Source: Cryptomeria japonica (Eukaryota > Streptophyta > Pinopsida > Cupressales > Cupressaceae). From it: a DNA stretch of 64,000 nucleotides. A model generated the notes under the pieces. It had not been told where the DNA came from, searched no databases, and saw nothing but the letters and a program-made list of their open reading frames with translations. Position 1 is the first letter of the stretch, and every line of letters starts with the position of its first letter. Made by a program: the position numbers and the translations under genes. Below, in pieces: positions 11,791-22,345 of the stretch. The DNA is taken from positions 186,751,233 through 186,815,232 of the forward strand of contig NC_081415.1 in NCBI RefSeq assembly GCF_030272615.1, written 5' to 3'.

Positions 11791-13017
11791 CTGATTCAAA
11801 ATTTTGGGTTTTCATTGATTCAGTTTTTTGGATTTTGCATTTAGGGTTTTAGATCTGGTTTATTTTGAGCTAACATTTTCAGATCTAGCTAACAAAATTG
11901 GTGTAGCTTGTCTTGAAAGCAAAATCATTTGGTTGAAGGCCCCTATTTTTACAAAGTCTTTTGGGTTTTAAAATTTACCTAACTTGTGTGTTTGCAAGAA
12001 GGGGTGATTATTTCAAATAACCCAAACTACTAACAACTTTTTGTTGCAGGTCCTTGGCAAGGGTTTTTTTTTAGATTTTTCTTGTGTGCCTTGTTTTCAT
12101 AGACTAGAAAACACTTCCATTGGTGCACTAAAATTGAATCATTGTCTTTTGTGTCTTGAGCAATAGGCTCTTTTTGTTTAATCTTTAGAGGGCCTGTCTT
12201 CCCGTGTGGTCATTAGGACTACTAGTGAGAAGAGAATGACCCAAGTGGTAGCAAGGAAAACCCACCTCTTCTGAACCACTATAAACAAATGTATTCATGG
12301 TGAAAACTATGGATAACATGTGCTGATTAGTTCATACCGACACTATGTCTACCCATAAACCCGTTTGATCAAATTTATTTGATCAGTTGTAGGGCATAAC
12401 CCCTACCGGCTGGGAGCCTTCTATATTTAAAGAGCTGAAAGTGCCGCATGTATGGCCACACGAGTGGATGCCCTTACTAGCACCTTTTTGTTTTAGAAGC
12501 CCAAATCCTTCTAGTTGTTGGGGCAGGACGTCGGACCTCTGGTAGCGGCCCACACACATACAGTTCTTAGTAGAGATACAAAGTTTGCCATGGGGATTTT
12601 TCATGGGACTGATGCTTGGCTGACCTGAGAAGTGAGTGCTGAGGGTGGAGCCAGTGAGGTCAAGCATCTAAGTATCCGCTTTGAATAGCGTAGCCTCGGG
12701 GGTAAAACCCCATGTGGGATCAACAACTATTGTCTTGGCCAGCCATAAGAATTGTGCTTGACTTATTTTAAACATTCAAACATTCAATACCAAATAGCAA
12801 AACATTGTGTCTTTTGTGTCTTCAAGTGTATGCAAAACAATTTTTACATCAAACAACACACTTTTCTTGAAGTCATTGTTAGTCTAAACACTTGCAAACA
12901 TTTAGTCCTCATCAACATTGTGTCCTCTTGTCACAAAAAACAGTCAAACATTAAGATTTGGTCACAACAAAACGACTTCATAGATTGGAAAAAATTGCAC
13001 AAAATTTTACAGAAATG
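11791..13017 (+). other. element A untranslated leader between the arrays
   Basis: No convincing coding sequence. A T-rich run ending TTTTTGTTGCAG near 12040-12050 resembles a splice acceptor, but I find no matching donor that I can defend. The palindromic word TTTGATCAAATTTATTTGATCA lies near 12363-12386, written here only as a location with its two TTGATCA arms. Confidence 0.5.
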
Positions 13018-13150
13018 CATCTGTGTCTGTTTTAATCACATCTGTGTTGTCTAGGCACGTCTGTGAAGGGCAGAATAGTGTCTATATTGAATAGAGATAT
13101 GTCTGTGTCGGGGAACCACGTCTGTGAAGTATACAGGCGCATCTGTGTTC
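13018..13150 (+). repeat. leader array 2, about 20-bp period
   Basis: A second array with cores (CATCTGTGT, CACGTCTGTG and variants) at about 13018, 13037, 13057, 13078, 13097, 13117 and 13139, a period of 19-22 bp. It is the same motif as array 1, more decayed, and it ends about 500 bp before gag. Confidence 0.8.
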
Positions 13151-13642
13151 AGAATTGCACAAAAAAATTTTACAGTTCAGCAAACAAACATAGTCAATTT
13201 CAAAATTCTTGACCTTCCTAGGTTATTTCTCTAGGTTTCATCTAGCAGTCAACCTGTCTTTGGGTCTCACACAGTCCATCATTGCTTCACATCTTGCTTC
13301 ACATTCACACTTGTCTAAACTTGAGTCAAAAGGTCACTTGCTTGTCCTCATCATACTTTGTCAACACACTACATACAACAACACTTTGCTAGGTGGTCCC
13401 TCATCAAGGTTTCTTACCTTTGGGTCTCATTTGGTCTTACTTAGAGTCAAGGTCAACTTACCTCATCAAGAGAAACTATCCTCTCTTTGGAAGTCACACC
13501 TACTCTACTACATACACACTTGGTCTTACACTTTGGACATTGCAAGTACACCTCAGATTCATTTACACTCCATCCAACTCTTGGTCTTCCATACTTTTTC
13601 CATTTTCATCTAGTCTCACACATCTTGGTCAATACCTAGTTC

Positions 13643-15312
13643 ATGGTTGAAACCCATCTTCAAAAATCTAGGAGAGAAACTAAAGAGGCTCAAGAGTCCG
13701 CAAACATGAGTTCTTATGATAATGATATCTTTTTCAATACTGATCACACTACATTACCTGACATGGATGTCTATAGAAACATTCCAAATGTTGAGAACAT
13801 GGGCACTACAAACAACAATGCTACACACAATGACAATATGGACAACTTTTCAATACATTCAGCAGATGTGGAAGAATCCATTATGAATCCCCATTTCAAT
13901 CGATTGGTTGAGGAAATAATGAGGAGGGATAGACAATACTTCTTACAAATGATGGCACAAAGTGGAGCCAAGATACCGCATGATTTTGACATGTCTCAAA
14001 TAATGGAAAATCAACCTTTGCAACAAACTCACTCCAACATGGATCAAAGGAGGCCTAATAGTGGAGGAAATAGAGGACCATATATGGTACCTGAATCACC
14101 ATCGTCTTTGCTTCAAAAACCAGAGGTCCCACATACACATGGTCAAGCATATGATACTCACCTTCGCAGACCATCATGGAAGTCTTATGCAGATAGATAT
14201 GCTCAAGCTACGGATCAACCAAAACAATTGGATATTCAAAGGCATGCTCAAAATTTGGACACAAGGAAAACCCGTGTCAAATTTGGGGGCAACACAATAG
14301 AACATGACATGCCTGTAGAGTATGGTATACATGCACAAAATAGATATGGTGTTCCTCAACATGAATCTATACCAAGTGCTCCATATATGTCGCATCACTA
14401 TAGACCCCCTCCATATGAACATGTGTATGATCAATATCATCCATATATGCAACATTCTCCTCCTCAAATTGGTGCCTCAAACATGGGGTATGGTTCAAGA
14501 AGTCGATCTCCACCTAAGAGCAATTTGGAGCAACAAATCAGGGACTTACAAAAGAAAATGGAGGACATAAATACACCAAAGCCAACATACACAATGAGAG
14601 ACATATGTCCTTATCCATTTGACAAGAGCATTCGAATGCCTCCTTTTCCTACACACTTTGTGATGCCTAAATTTGATAAGTATAGAGGAAAAGGGGATCC
14701 TAAGGCACACATAAGATAGTTTTTCACAGCTTGCATTGAAGTAGCTTCAGAAGAGACATATTTGATGAGATTATTCCCACAAAGCTTAGGTGATCAAGCT
14801 ATGGAATGGTTCTCCCAACTCCCACTTGGTATTAAGTCATGGGGTGACTTAGCAGAGGCATTTATTCAACATTTCTCCTATAATATAGAGACAGACATAT
14901 CAGTCACTACTTTATGCAACACCAAGCAACAAGAGGGAGAGTCTTTTGCATCATTTTTACAAAGATGGAGGAATCTAGCTAGCAGATGCTCTTGTGAAAT
15001 TCCACAAAAACAAATGGTAGAGATGTTCACACAAAATGTTAACAAAGACATTGGCTATGATCTAAGGAAAGCTTGTTTGTCCATCTTCAAGGACATCATT
15101 GAAAAAGGCTTAGCAACAGAAAAGGTCCTAATTGAGTAAGGAGTCATTAAGATATTCAAGGAGAACAAAGATGACTTTAAAGGAAAAGACAAGCCAAGAT
15201 TTTGGAATAAAAACAAAAACACAGTCAATGATGGTGTTGTTGATGCCAATACAGTGCGACCCAAATTCATCTTTTCAGGATCAAGTTCTACAAAAATCAA
15301 GTGAATACTCAA
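13643..15312 (+). pseudogene. element A gag
   Basis: The frame opens near 13643 and runs 358 codons to a TAG at 14717-14719; the same frame resumes to 15139. The N-terminal 250 residues are polar, rich in H, Q, N and P, and low in conservation. The capsid-like (Retrotrans_gag) domain follows: FPTHFVMPKFDKYRGKGDP, then RLFPQSLGDQAMEWFSQLP, GIKSWGDLAEAFIQHFSY and ESFASFLQRWRNLASRC. After 15139 a frameshift leads to the next module. Gag would form the virus-like particle. One nonsense codon splits the domain exactly before FFTACIEVASEE, so a full-length product cannot be made from this copy. The same gag is present in element B at 22970-24200. Confidence 0.9.
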
Positions 15313-15345
15313 ACAACTTCTAGATCATGAAGGAAATACACTCCA

Positions 15346-15903
15346 TTGGGAGAACCACTTGAGTCAGTCTTCAAAAAGCTAGTGGCGAATAAGGTAATCA
15401 CAGTTCCAGATTTTCCTCCATATGAACCAAAGGTTAAACCAAATTGGTGGAATGATGATGAGTATTGTGAATTTCATAAGAGCAAGGGTCATAAGACAGG
15501 AAATTGTCATCAACTGAAGAACATCATACAAGATCTCATTGATAGAGGTGATATTGAGATTGAGGGACATTCATCTAATCAAGAACATGAGATGTTTAAG
15601 GAACCATTCCCAAAACATGACAAGGGAAAAGCTAAAGACATAGATGACCAAACCAACTATACCAGAGCATCCTATAACTATGATTCAACTATCAATCACA
15701 TCTCGATGGACAATTACATCTCTACTATTATCATCAAGGACAAAGCATCTGAGAATTCTACCCAGAGACCCAAGATTGTCCTAGAAGGTGTTGGATCTTC
15801 TTCTGAACCTACCTCTGAATGTCATGTTACAACCCGTCGAGGTAAAATAACTTTGCAAGGTGCTCCAACTAAAAACACCACTTCTTCATCAACCAAACCT
15901 TAG
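15346..15903 (+). pseudogene. element A gag-pro linker with zinc-binding motif
   Basis: An open frame of 185 codons, in a different phase from gag but the same phase as the protease after it. It contains YCEFHKSKGHKTGNCHQLK (residues about 41-59), a C-x2-H-x4-H-x4-C-like knuckle common in plant gypsy polyproteins. The C-terminal part is polar and low in complexity, ending in a T/S-rich stretch before a TAG at 15901-15903. The frame continues through this stop and another to the protease. Confidence 0.8.
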
Positions 15904-17124
15904 TATGACCTTGTAGAATAGTTAGGGAAGACACCTGCACTCATTTCAATCCTTGAGCTATTATGCATATCCCCCGCACATAAATCCATTCTTGACAAAA
16001 TCTTGAGAGAAACTTTCATTCCTACTGATCTGAATGTGGACCAATTTCAAGCCATGGTGGGATACCTTTCCATTCCACACTCCCTTACATTCACAGAAGC
16101 TGATGATGCCTCTGTAAGTCAGCCACATAATGCACCTTTACACATTGAAGCCTTCATACACAAACATAGAATAAAACAAGTCCTAATAGATGGAGGAGCA
16201 GGTCTAAACATTTGCACATTGAGCACTATTAAACAATTGGGATATTCTGAAAAGGCTATGAATTCTTCAAACAAAATTACCATCAAGGCATATGATGATG
16301 AAGAACGTTCATCCAAAGGCACAGTCACCTTACCTCTTAGAGTTGGGCCAATTACAAAAGATGTGGTTTGTCAAGTCCTTGATCTAGATCTCACATACAA
16401 CATATTGCTAGGACGTCCATGGATTCATGAGATGAATGCAGTACCATCTACATATCATCGATGTATCAAGTTTCCACACAATGGAGTTGAAGTGACCATC
16501 AAAGCTGACCCAAATCCATTCATATATTGCAACAATATACAACCTCGATCAGAAATAACAATCCCAGTCAATCACAAAGCTATTCCTTCATCGGCATATG
16601 TGGATCCTGAATCCTTAAAAGCTTCTACATCCAAACAAGTAGAGCTAAAAGAAAGGTTCAAGATTAAAGACATGGGATGTGGTGAGTATATCTTTCATGT
16701 TGATCAACTCCCACTATCTCCTAAGGTATTCAGTCGACAAGAACAACCTACAAACAATTTACAATGCCAAGGACTTGGGTGTGAACCACCTAGTGTTGTG
16801 GCTACTAAGTCTGAATGCAAATCTCCTCTAATGGTGCAAGCATCTCTTGATATCAATAGTCCTAAGAATGGTTCCAGTGAAGAATCTATTGAGCATATTG
16901 GCATCCCTCTTGAGAACTCACATAGCTTTACCATTTCCACTCCACTTCCAAACTTGGATCAACAAGAATCAGAAAAGCCCTTACTCATTGGGGATCAAAA
17001 ATCAAACTTTGAAAAGAAAAATCTAAACGTAAAAAATAAAGAAACGTCCTTTAGTCCAGATCAAAATCAAAAGCTATTGGACTCTGCAAAAATCAAAGTC
17101 AAGGATAAAAATCCAATGAAATAA
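15904..17124 (+). pseudogene. element A aspartic protease
   Basis: The 373-codon frame from 16003 holds a retropepsin fold: QVLIDGGAGLNICTLSTI with the catalytic-loop triplet D63-G64-G65 (normally DTG or DSG; DGG is frequent in plant gypsy elements), then DVVCQVLDLDLTYNILLGRPW at residues 120-140. The C-terminal 200 residues are polar and unassigned. Similarity with element B (30394-31200) starts upstream of the first ATG, at ISILELLCIS near 15942. The enzyme would cut the polyprotein inside the particle. No G-patch follows here, unlike element B. A TAA at 17122-17124 ends it, with the same frame continuing past it. Confidence 0.87.
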
Positions 17125-17136
17125 AAAGAGCAAGAG

Positions 17137-17721
17137 TTGATCTCCCCTAATATCAAAATGACTAGGGGCAAAAATTCTACAATTGCAAGTCAAAAAGATT
17201 ACTTGTTGATCCTAAGTCTCCATCATGCTATCCTACTTTCACTTCTTTTCGCAATCATAAGCCTTCATCACTCATCTACTTGTTCCACACATCCTTTCCC
17301 TTCTGGTGATACATCATGGACCTTTAATGGAGCTTCCTTGAAGGACTTTTTTATCAGGGATGCCCAAACTTCTTTAGGTGACACGCATATGGGCAAACGT
17401 AGTCCACACACTGGTAATTCTATCTCAGTTCCTTTATCAAGGAAGATAGTCACTCAAGCTACACATCATTCAGTCAAGGAACACCACAGTTACAATCACA
17501 AAGTCAAACCTCGCACATTTGAGGTAGGGGACTTAGTTCTCAAAGAAAACCCCAAAAATCAACAAGATAGAGAGAAGAAGGGCATTTTTGAACCAAATTG
17601 GCTTGGTCCTTACATCATTACAACAACATATGGATCTGGGGCATATCAGCTCTCAACTACAGAAGGTGAACCTTTGGAGGATCCTATCAATAGCATGCAC
17701 CTTCGCAGGTTCTACACATAG
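17137..17721 (+). pseudogene. element A pol remnant: C-terminal integrase end
   Basis: The first 110 residues match nothing I know and include a hydrophobic stretch (HHAILLSLLFAIISLHH). The last 75 residues are the C-terminal end of a gypsy polyprotein: HKVKPRTFEVGDLVLKE, IFEPNWLGPYIITTTY, GAYQLSTTEGEPL and MHLRRFYT. The frame is in phase with the protease. Reverse transcriptase, RNase H and the DDE core, which need roughly 2.5-3 kb, are absent, so the join between protease tail and integrase tail marks an internal deletion near 17130-17470. Confidence 0.85.
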
Positions 17722-19394
17722 CTCTTCAGAGTATCCTAATTCAAAAATACAAAAAAATTAAAAATTTTCAAAAATACAAAAAAAAATTATAAAACAAAAA
17801 AAATTGTTACTTGGTGAAAACCTGGCAAACAGGCACCTTGTGACACAAAAAAATCAAAAAATCAAAAAAAGTAAAGAGAAATAATTTCGTCCAATGGTGA
17901 AAACCACTTCGGTGGCGCCCTGGGCAAGTACCATGGTGAAAACTGGGTCACCAGCGCCATGCGTAGAGACATTGCTCCTCCCTCCTTCAGGATTCTCTTT
18001 CATCATTTCACTTTGCACACACTCACAACCTATTCATTCATAATAAACTTACCCATTCCCATCATGGCTTGTTATTGATCTACCCAAGATTGGTTAGCCA
18101 TTCATAATAAACCTCCCTTTTCACCTCCCTTTCCATCCATAATAAATCAGATCCTATTTGTGGCTAAGGCAATTCCTACGTCTAGTGATGGGTGTGGAAC
18201 TGAGAACATCACATGTTTCGAGGAGTATAGTTTCTTCCAGCTTTCTTCAGTCTATCCGTGCACAATCCGTAATAAAACAACAACATTTGCATCATAGATC
18301 CACAATAAAGTTTCATCTTCTCCACAATAAAGTACCAGTTTCATAGATTTAGTCAGTTTCAGATGATACAGCAGCAACAATGGGCTTCAACAAAATCAAA
18401 TCTTTCAAGAGACTCAGACAACATATGGTTCAGTGCTATCTATCCTTTTTGTGAAAGTAAACATTATGACCATAATCAAATACGACTTATACAAGTGACA
18501 AGAGACACTAAACTTGAGGACTATAGTGGATGTTGGTGTCGAGTCTTGGTTTTCTTTTGATTTTATCTTTTGGTGACATGTCTTTTAGCTTTTCCGAGAT
18601 GTCTCTGACTAGAGATTCTATCTCCAAGATGTCTTTGACTAGAAAGGTGAGGATGGGGTATCGTCACCTATTTGTATTTGTTGTCTATGGATTGTCTCTT
18701 AGTAATACTATGACTTGTCCAAGGATATGAGGACACTGTGAGTCTAGTGTGAACTAGGGCATTCCTTGTTTATGACTGACTTATCTCCATGCAAACAGGC
18801 ACAATGACTTTCTGGGTCGAACATATGCCTCAATTGTCATAACCTACTTGCCATAATAAAGCTCAATGATGATAACGCACAAGAAGCTCTTTCACATTCA
18901 TATCTTCTATCTTTCATCCCCCTTTCTTGATTGACTTCCATTGTCCTTCTTGAGTCCACGTAGCCTGCTATCACATGACTGAGTATAATGACACACCAAA
19001 AACATTTGCATTTCATGTAGTTTGCACCTGCATTACCACATATAAGCATTTCATACATACATATAGATATCACAACTGCATCACATCCTGCACACAACAC
19101 CTGTTAGCACAATTTACATTTGCATTATCATATTCATCTGCATTACTTACATTCACATTTGCATATAAAACATAAACGAACAAAAAAAAAAAATATTGCA
19201 TTGCATCATATACATATTTGCATCCATATCATAAGCATCACATAGAAACATACATCACATAGGTACACATGCATATAGCTGCCGCAAAGATGAATCATCT
19301 CATATATATATATAAAATGTCATGATACAATGATGTCAAAATCATATGGCTACAATCACCCGCAAGTGTCTACATCATCATACAAAATGGTACA
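17722..19394 (+). other. element A 3' non-coding region
   Basis: Begins with an A-rich stretch (17735-17870), followed by three copies of TGGTGAAAAC (17813, 17893, 17932). From 18038 to 18330 AATAAA words recur at about 18043, 18107, 18138, 18270, 18303 and 18324. A short dinucleotide run (TA) lies near 19303-19316. No sense coding sequence was recognised. Confidence 0.6.
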
Positions 19395-20512
19395 AAACCG
19401 ATACAAAGGAACCCACTGATAACTCCTGCCAACACTATTGGTAGTGCTAATCCTGTCCATGTCATGGTATCCCATGCCACTTGTCCCACCCTCATCTCTA
19501 GTCTCGGTTCCTAGAACACTCGTCTAAGGGCATCCCTGTCTCTGTCTCGATCATACAAAATCATCTCCCCATCAATTGGTATCTGCATAATCCTGTATAC
19601 ATCCTCCAAGGTGACTATCATCTCCCCCATCGGCAAATGAAAGGTACATGTCTCGGAGTGCCATCTCTCCGCCAGTGCAATCAGCAGTCCCATGTTCACC
19701 CAAAACTCAGGCACATATAGAACATGTCTCAATCCCATAGCCTCAATCGCTGCTTGGTCCCCAAGTGTCAACTCAGGTCGCAATCTCTGTGTCGATGGGA
19801 ATCTCTCCCGTGACTCCAGCATAGGCAAATACTCCTGCAGTCAAGAAAATCAATCATGTCAGTTATAGTGGCATTCACTGTTTATCACAAAATGCTACTT
19901 TTTATCTAAATGCATATGGCATTCTATCCTAGTGACACTCCCTGTTCATCACAAAGTGTTGCTATCTATCCCAGTGACACTCACTGTTCATCACAAAGTG
20001 TTGCCTCTATCCTAGTGGTACTCCCTGTTCATCACAAAGTACTATGTGTTTTGCACTCCCTGTTCATCACAAAGTGCTCCTCACATTTGCACTCATTGTT
20101 CATCACAAAGTGCCTTGATCTATCCTATCCTAGGGCCTATGCTTGAGTGAATCCTCTTGAGTAGTTTCCTAATTGGCAACATATGTTCTATCACAGAATT
20201 GTCAATCATAGCTCTTTTTGCTATCCTAGTCTTCCATAGAGGACTTGCTTGAGTGTATCCTCTTAGCAACTTATCCAATCGATAGCGTATGTTCATCACA
20301 GAACTGCTGATTTGACCTAGAAGACATTCACATTTTTGGACAGAAACGCATTTTCTTGACATAAACGTGCATTTATTACATTACCTAGCATGCATTAATG
20401 ACAACAATAAATGAATCAAAGTACAAGGAGGTTTTGTGGTACTTACTGGCTCTCCTGCCTTTGCTGGCCTTTGGAATCGGCGAACGCGATCGAATCTGTG
20501 AGCCATTGCCAT
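19395..20512 (-). pseudogene. plant mobile domain (PMD) gene, antisense inside element A
   Basis: Two exons on the strand opposite to the element. Exon 1 is 20512-20447: ATG, then MAMAHRFDRVRRFQRP and KAGEP, 22 codons, ending at a GTAAGT donor (plus 20441-20446). A 612-bp intron (20446-19835) ends TTTTCTTGACTGCAG. Exon 2 starts at 19834 with EYLPMLESRERFP in the same phase. It contains LRHVLYVPEFWVNMGLLIAL and ERWHSETCTFHLPMGEM followed by IVTLEDVYRIMQIPIDG, the signature of the PMD family (PF10536, as in MAIN/MAIL1 and in proteins carried by plant transposons). A TAG at 19511-19513 stops it after ALRRVF, but similarity continues to about 19395 (MRVGQVAWDTMT, PIVLAGVISG), so this is a nonsense codon and not the natural end. 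Only the first part of a PMD is present. Confidence 0.85.
19835..20446 (-). other. intron of the antisense PMD gene, filled with repeats
   Basis: A GT-AG intron defined by donor GTAAGT and acceptor TGCAG. Between about 19875 and 20115 it has six or seven copies of a unit with core CTGTTCATCACAAAGTG and variable spacers of roughly 20-40 bp. A second, about 115-bp unit starting GCTTGAGTG and containing ATGTTC-ATCACAGAA is present twice (near 20133 and 20248). The reading frames in these arrays are not genes. Confidence 0.75.
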
Positions 20513-20598
20513 CGCTGCTAACTGTTGCTGCTCTATCTCGCTCTGCACTCTGATCTCTTAGATGTGTGGATGACAATGAGGATGTTTTCCCCTCGTGG

Positions 20599-20638
20599 TC
20601 TATTTTATAGACTACCCTAGCCCTAGCCCTAGCCCTAG
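20599..20638 (-). promoter_or_regulatory. candidate promoter of the PMD gene
   Basis: On the minus strand a TATA box (CTATAAAATA, plus 20601-20610) lies about 90 bp upstream of the ATG at 20512, which leaves room for a leader of about 60 nt. Four exact copies of CTAGGG (plus 20615-20638, CCCTAG x4) lie just upstream of the TATA box. The site is about 220 bp inside the element from the 3' LTR. Confidence 0.6.
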
Positions 20639-20847
20639 TCTCCTATGTCAGTCTTCGTTATCCCGTCACTTTGTCACTTTATCTGGTCAGTCCATTCTAG
20701 CCTTTCTTTCTTATCGAGAGATTGTCTGTGGTCTTTTCAGACATTTTCATCCAATCTCTCGAGGAGGCATATCATTCCCATCTTGGGGCAACTCTGTTTT
20801 AGTTCATCTTATCTTCTTTGAAACAACGCGACAAGCCGCATTGTCTC

Positions 20848-20861
20848 AAAGAGGGGCAAAA
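20848..20861 (+). other. polypurine tract of element A
   Basis: AAAGAGGGGCAAAA directly before the 3' LTR; one C interrupts the purines. Its position is as required for plus-strand priming. Confidence 0.8.
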
Positions 20862-21630
20862 TGTAGACACCCAAAATTGTCATGTCTAATTAAATAAATA
20901 TTTTATTTATTTAATTATCTAAGCCTAATTCTTCTATTAATTAAATAAATCTTTATTTATTTAATTAATTCATTTATCCTCTTCGAGCATTATTTCTCAT
21001 TTAAATAAATACATTTATTTATTTAAATTATCCTTTTCCTAAATTAAATAAATATCTTATTTATTTAATTATCCCACTTCTTCTATTAATTAAATAAATC
21101 TTTATTTATTTAATTAATTCATTAACCTTTTCTACCCATGACACATGTCATTCATCTCTTAATTCATGCACTACCTACCTCTTTCATTATTTTATTATTT
21201 CTTTTACCTACCCTCTAATCATAGCCGACCTCCGCCTCCATTTCATATAGTGTCTTCTATATAAGGAGATGCTTCCTTCATTATCAAACCCTAATCAATC
21301 ATGCTAATCATTCATGCTAATCATCTTTTATGCAATTGACTACACTATGATCCTACTTGCAACCACATTCCGTTCTTTGTTGAGCTCTTGTGCACATAAA
21401 ATCTGAGAGCAAATATATCAAGCAAGATCAATGGAGATAGGAAGAATGGAGATCAAATCCCTATTGGACATGTGATGGTATAATCTTTGTGATTTCATTT
21501 GATTTGCATTGTCTTAGGTAATCTTCATATGTTATGGTGGATCTTTGTTGTTGTTAGGCTAGGGTTTGGTGGTTGAATTCATTTAGCCTTTCAATCTTGT
21601 TATTATTGTTATCCATTTTCACCATATACA
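20862..21630 (+). repeat. element A 3' LTR
   Basis: 769 bp, TGTAGACACCC to CACCATATACA, matching the 5' LTR with about 11 substitutions. It lacks 18 bp near 21230 and has a 13-bp duplication (ATGCTAATCATTC) near 21300. Confidence 0.95.
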
Positions 21631-21635
21631 ATAAC
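21631..21635. repeat. right target-site duplication ATAAC of element A
   Basis: Directly follows the 3' LTR and equals 10638-10642. Confidence 0.93.
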
Positions 21636-21805
21636 AACATTTGAACTCTCATTTTCAGATCATACAATACCAATTAATAATTAGATCAATGTTAATGACC
21701 ACAATTGTACTAAGAACACAACTGAGCAACTACAACTTCCTCTTTACCTATGTCATTAATACACACAAGTGTGACATTAATGACAACACCATGCAAATTG
21801 TAAAT

Positions 21806-22240
21806 TGTAGACACCTATAATAATCCTTTAATTAAATAAATATTTATTATTTATTTATTTTATATTTTAGAATGTCTTGGAGGCCCCTACTTATCGCCTC
21901 TTGCAAAGACAAGGTTGCAAAGCGCCCCTTAAGTTGTTGCGCTTTTGAGTTTAAGGAGACTCCAAGTGTGGGACTGATTTTTCTACCATTGGACATTGAC
22001 CTTATGAATAGCCCATTTTTGGTGTGTCTTCTTTTGTGATAAGATCAATGGAAATTTGGGCTTTGAAGATTGTAGGCCATACTCTTCTTATCATTAATCA
22101 CACAACAACCATTATGTCTTCTTTTTTGCAATGTTTTCTTACCACAATGATCATCAAAGAATTAGATTTGGTCACATTCAATACCAAAAAAACAAATTTA
22201 TACTTGGACAAGCATTAGGCAAAAAAAACTTCCCCAAAAA
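21806..22240 (+). repeat. element B 5' LTR start (right boundary unclear)
   Basis: Starts TGTAGACACC at 21806. A palindrome of the type AATTAAATAAAT / ATTTATTTATTT lies at about 21830-21862. I could not locate the LTR end or the primer site, so the right boundary is a guess set by the start of the leader array. Confidence 0.5.
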
Positions 22241-22345
22241 TGTGTCTCTAAGACTTCTTGTTGCATTTGTGGCACTTTCCATCACATCTCTGAGACATCT
22301 TGTCGCGTATGTGGCACATCTTGTTGTGTTTCTGATATCTATTGT
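22240..22345 (+). repeat. leader array of element B, 20-21 bp period
   Basis: Words of the form CTTGT-TGCATTTGTGGCAC, TCGCGTATGTGGCACAT and TTGTGTTTCTG follow each other every 20-21 bp. The period and part of the core agree with the two arrays in element A's leader. Confidence 0.65.

Larger units (their letters stand above)
10643..21630 (+). mobile_element. element A: non-autonomous gypsy-type LTR element with captured gene
   Basis: A complete insertion of 10,988 bp: 5' LTR 10643-11419, primer site 11423-11442, leader, gag, protease, integrase scrap, long 3' non-coding part, purine tract 20848-20861 and 3' LTR 20862-21630. It is flanked by the direct repeat ATAAC (10638-10642 and 21631-21635). 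Reverse transcriptase, RNase H and the integrase core are missing: only about 350 bp separate the protease frame from the integrase C-terminus. I count about 11 substitutions and two indels between the LTRs. It carries an antisense plant mobile domain gene in its 3' part. The gag/protease type (DGG protease, C-x2-H zinc motif) resembles the Tat/Ogre-Athila side of plant gypsy elements; this placement is tentative. Confidence 0.95.

Noticed and set aside
12383-12667. 94-residue minus-strand frame in element A leader
   Set aside because: No similarity I know, no splice or promoter context, and it lies within the untranslated leader.
13771-14570. Overlapping frames in other phases across gag
   Set aside because: Shadows of the gag frame, which has the recognised domain and longer open length.
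17137-17290. Hydrophobic stretch as an env-like transmembrane protein
   Set aside because: One short hydrophobic segment without a signal, partner domain or conserved flank; it lies at a deletion junction.
20615-20638. Interstitial telomere
   Set aside because: The unit is CCCTAG, not the plant CCCTAAA, and only four copies are present.
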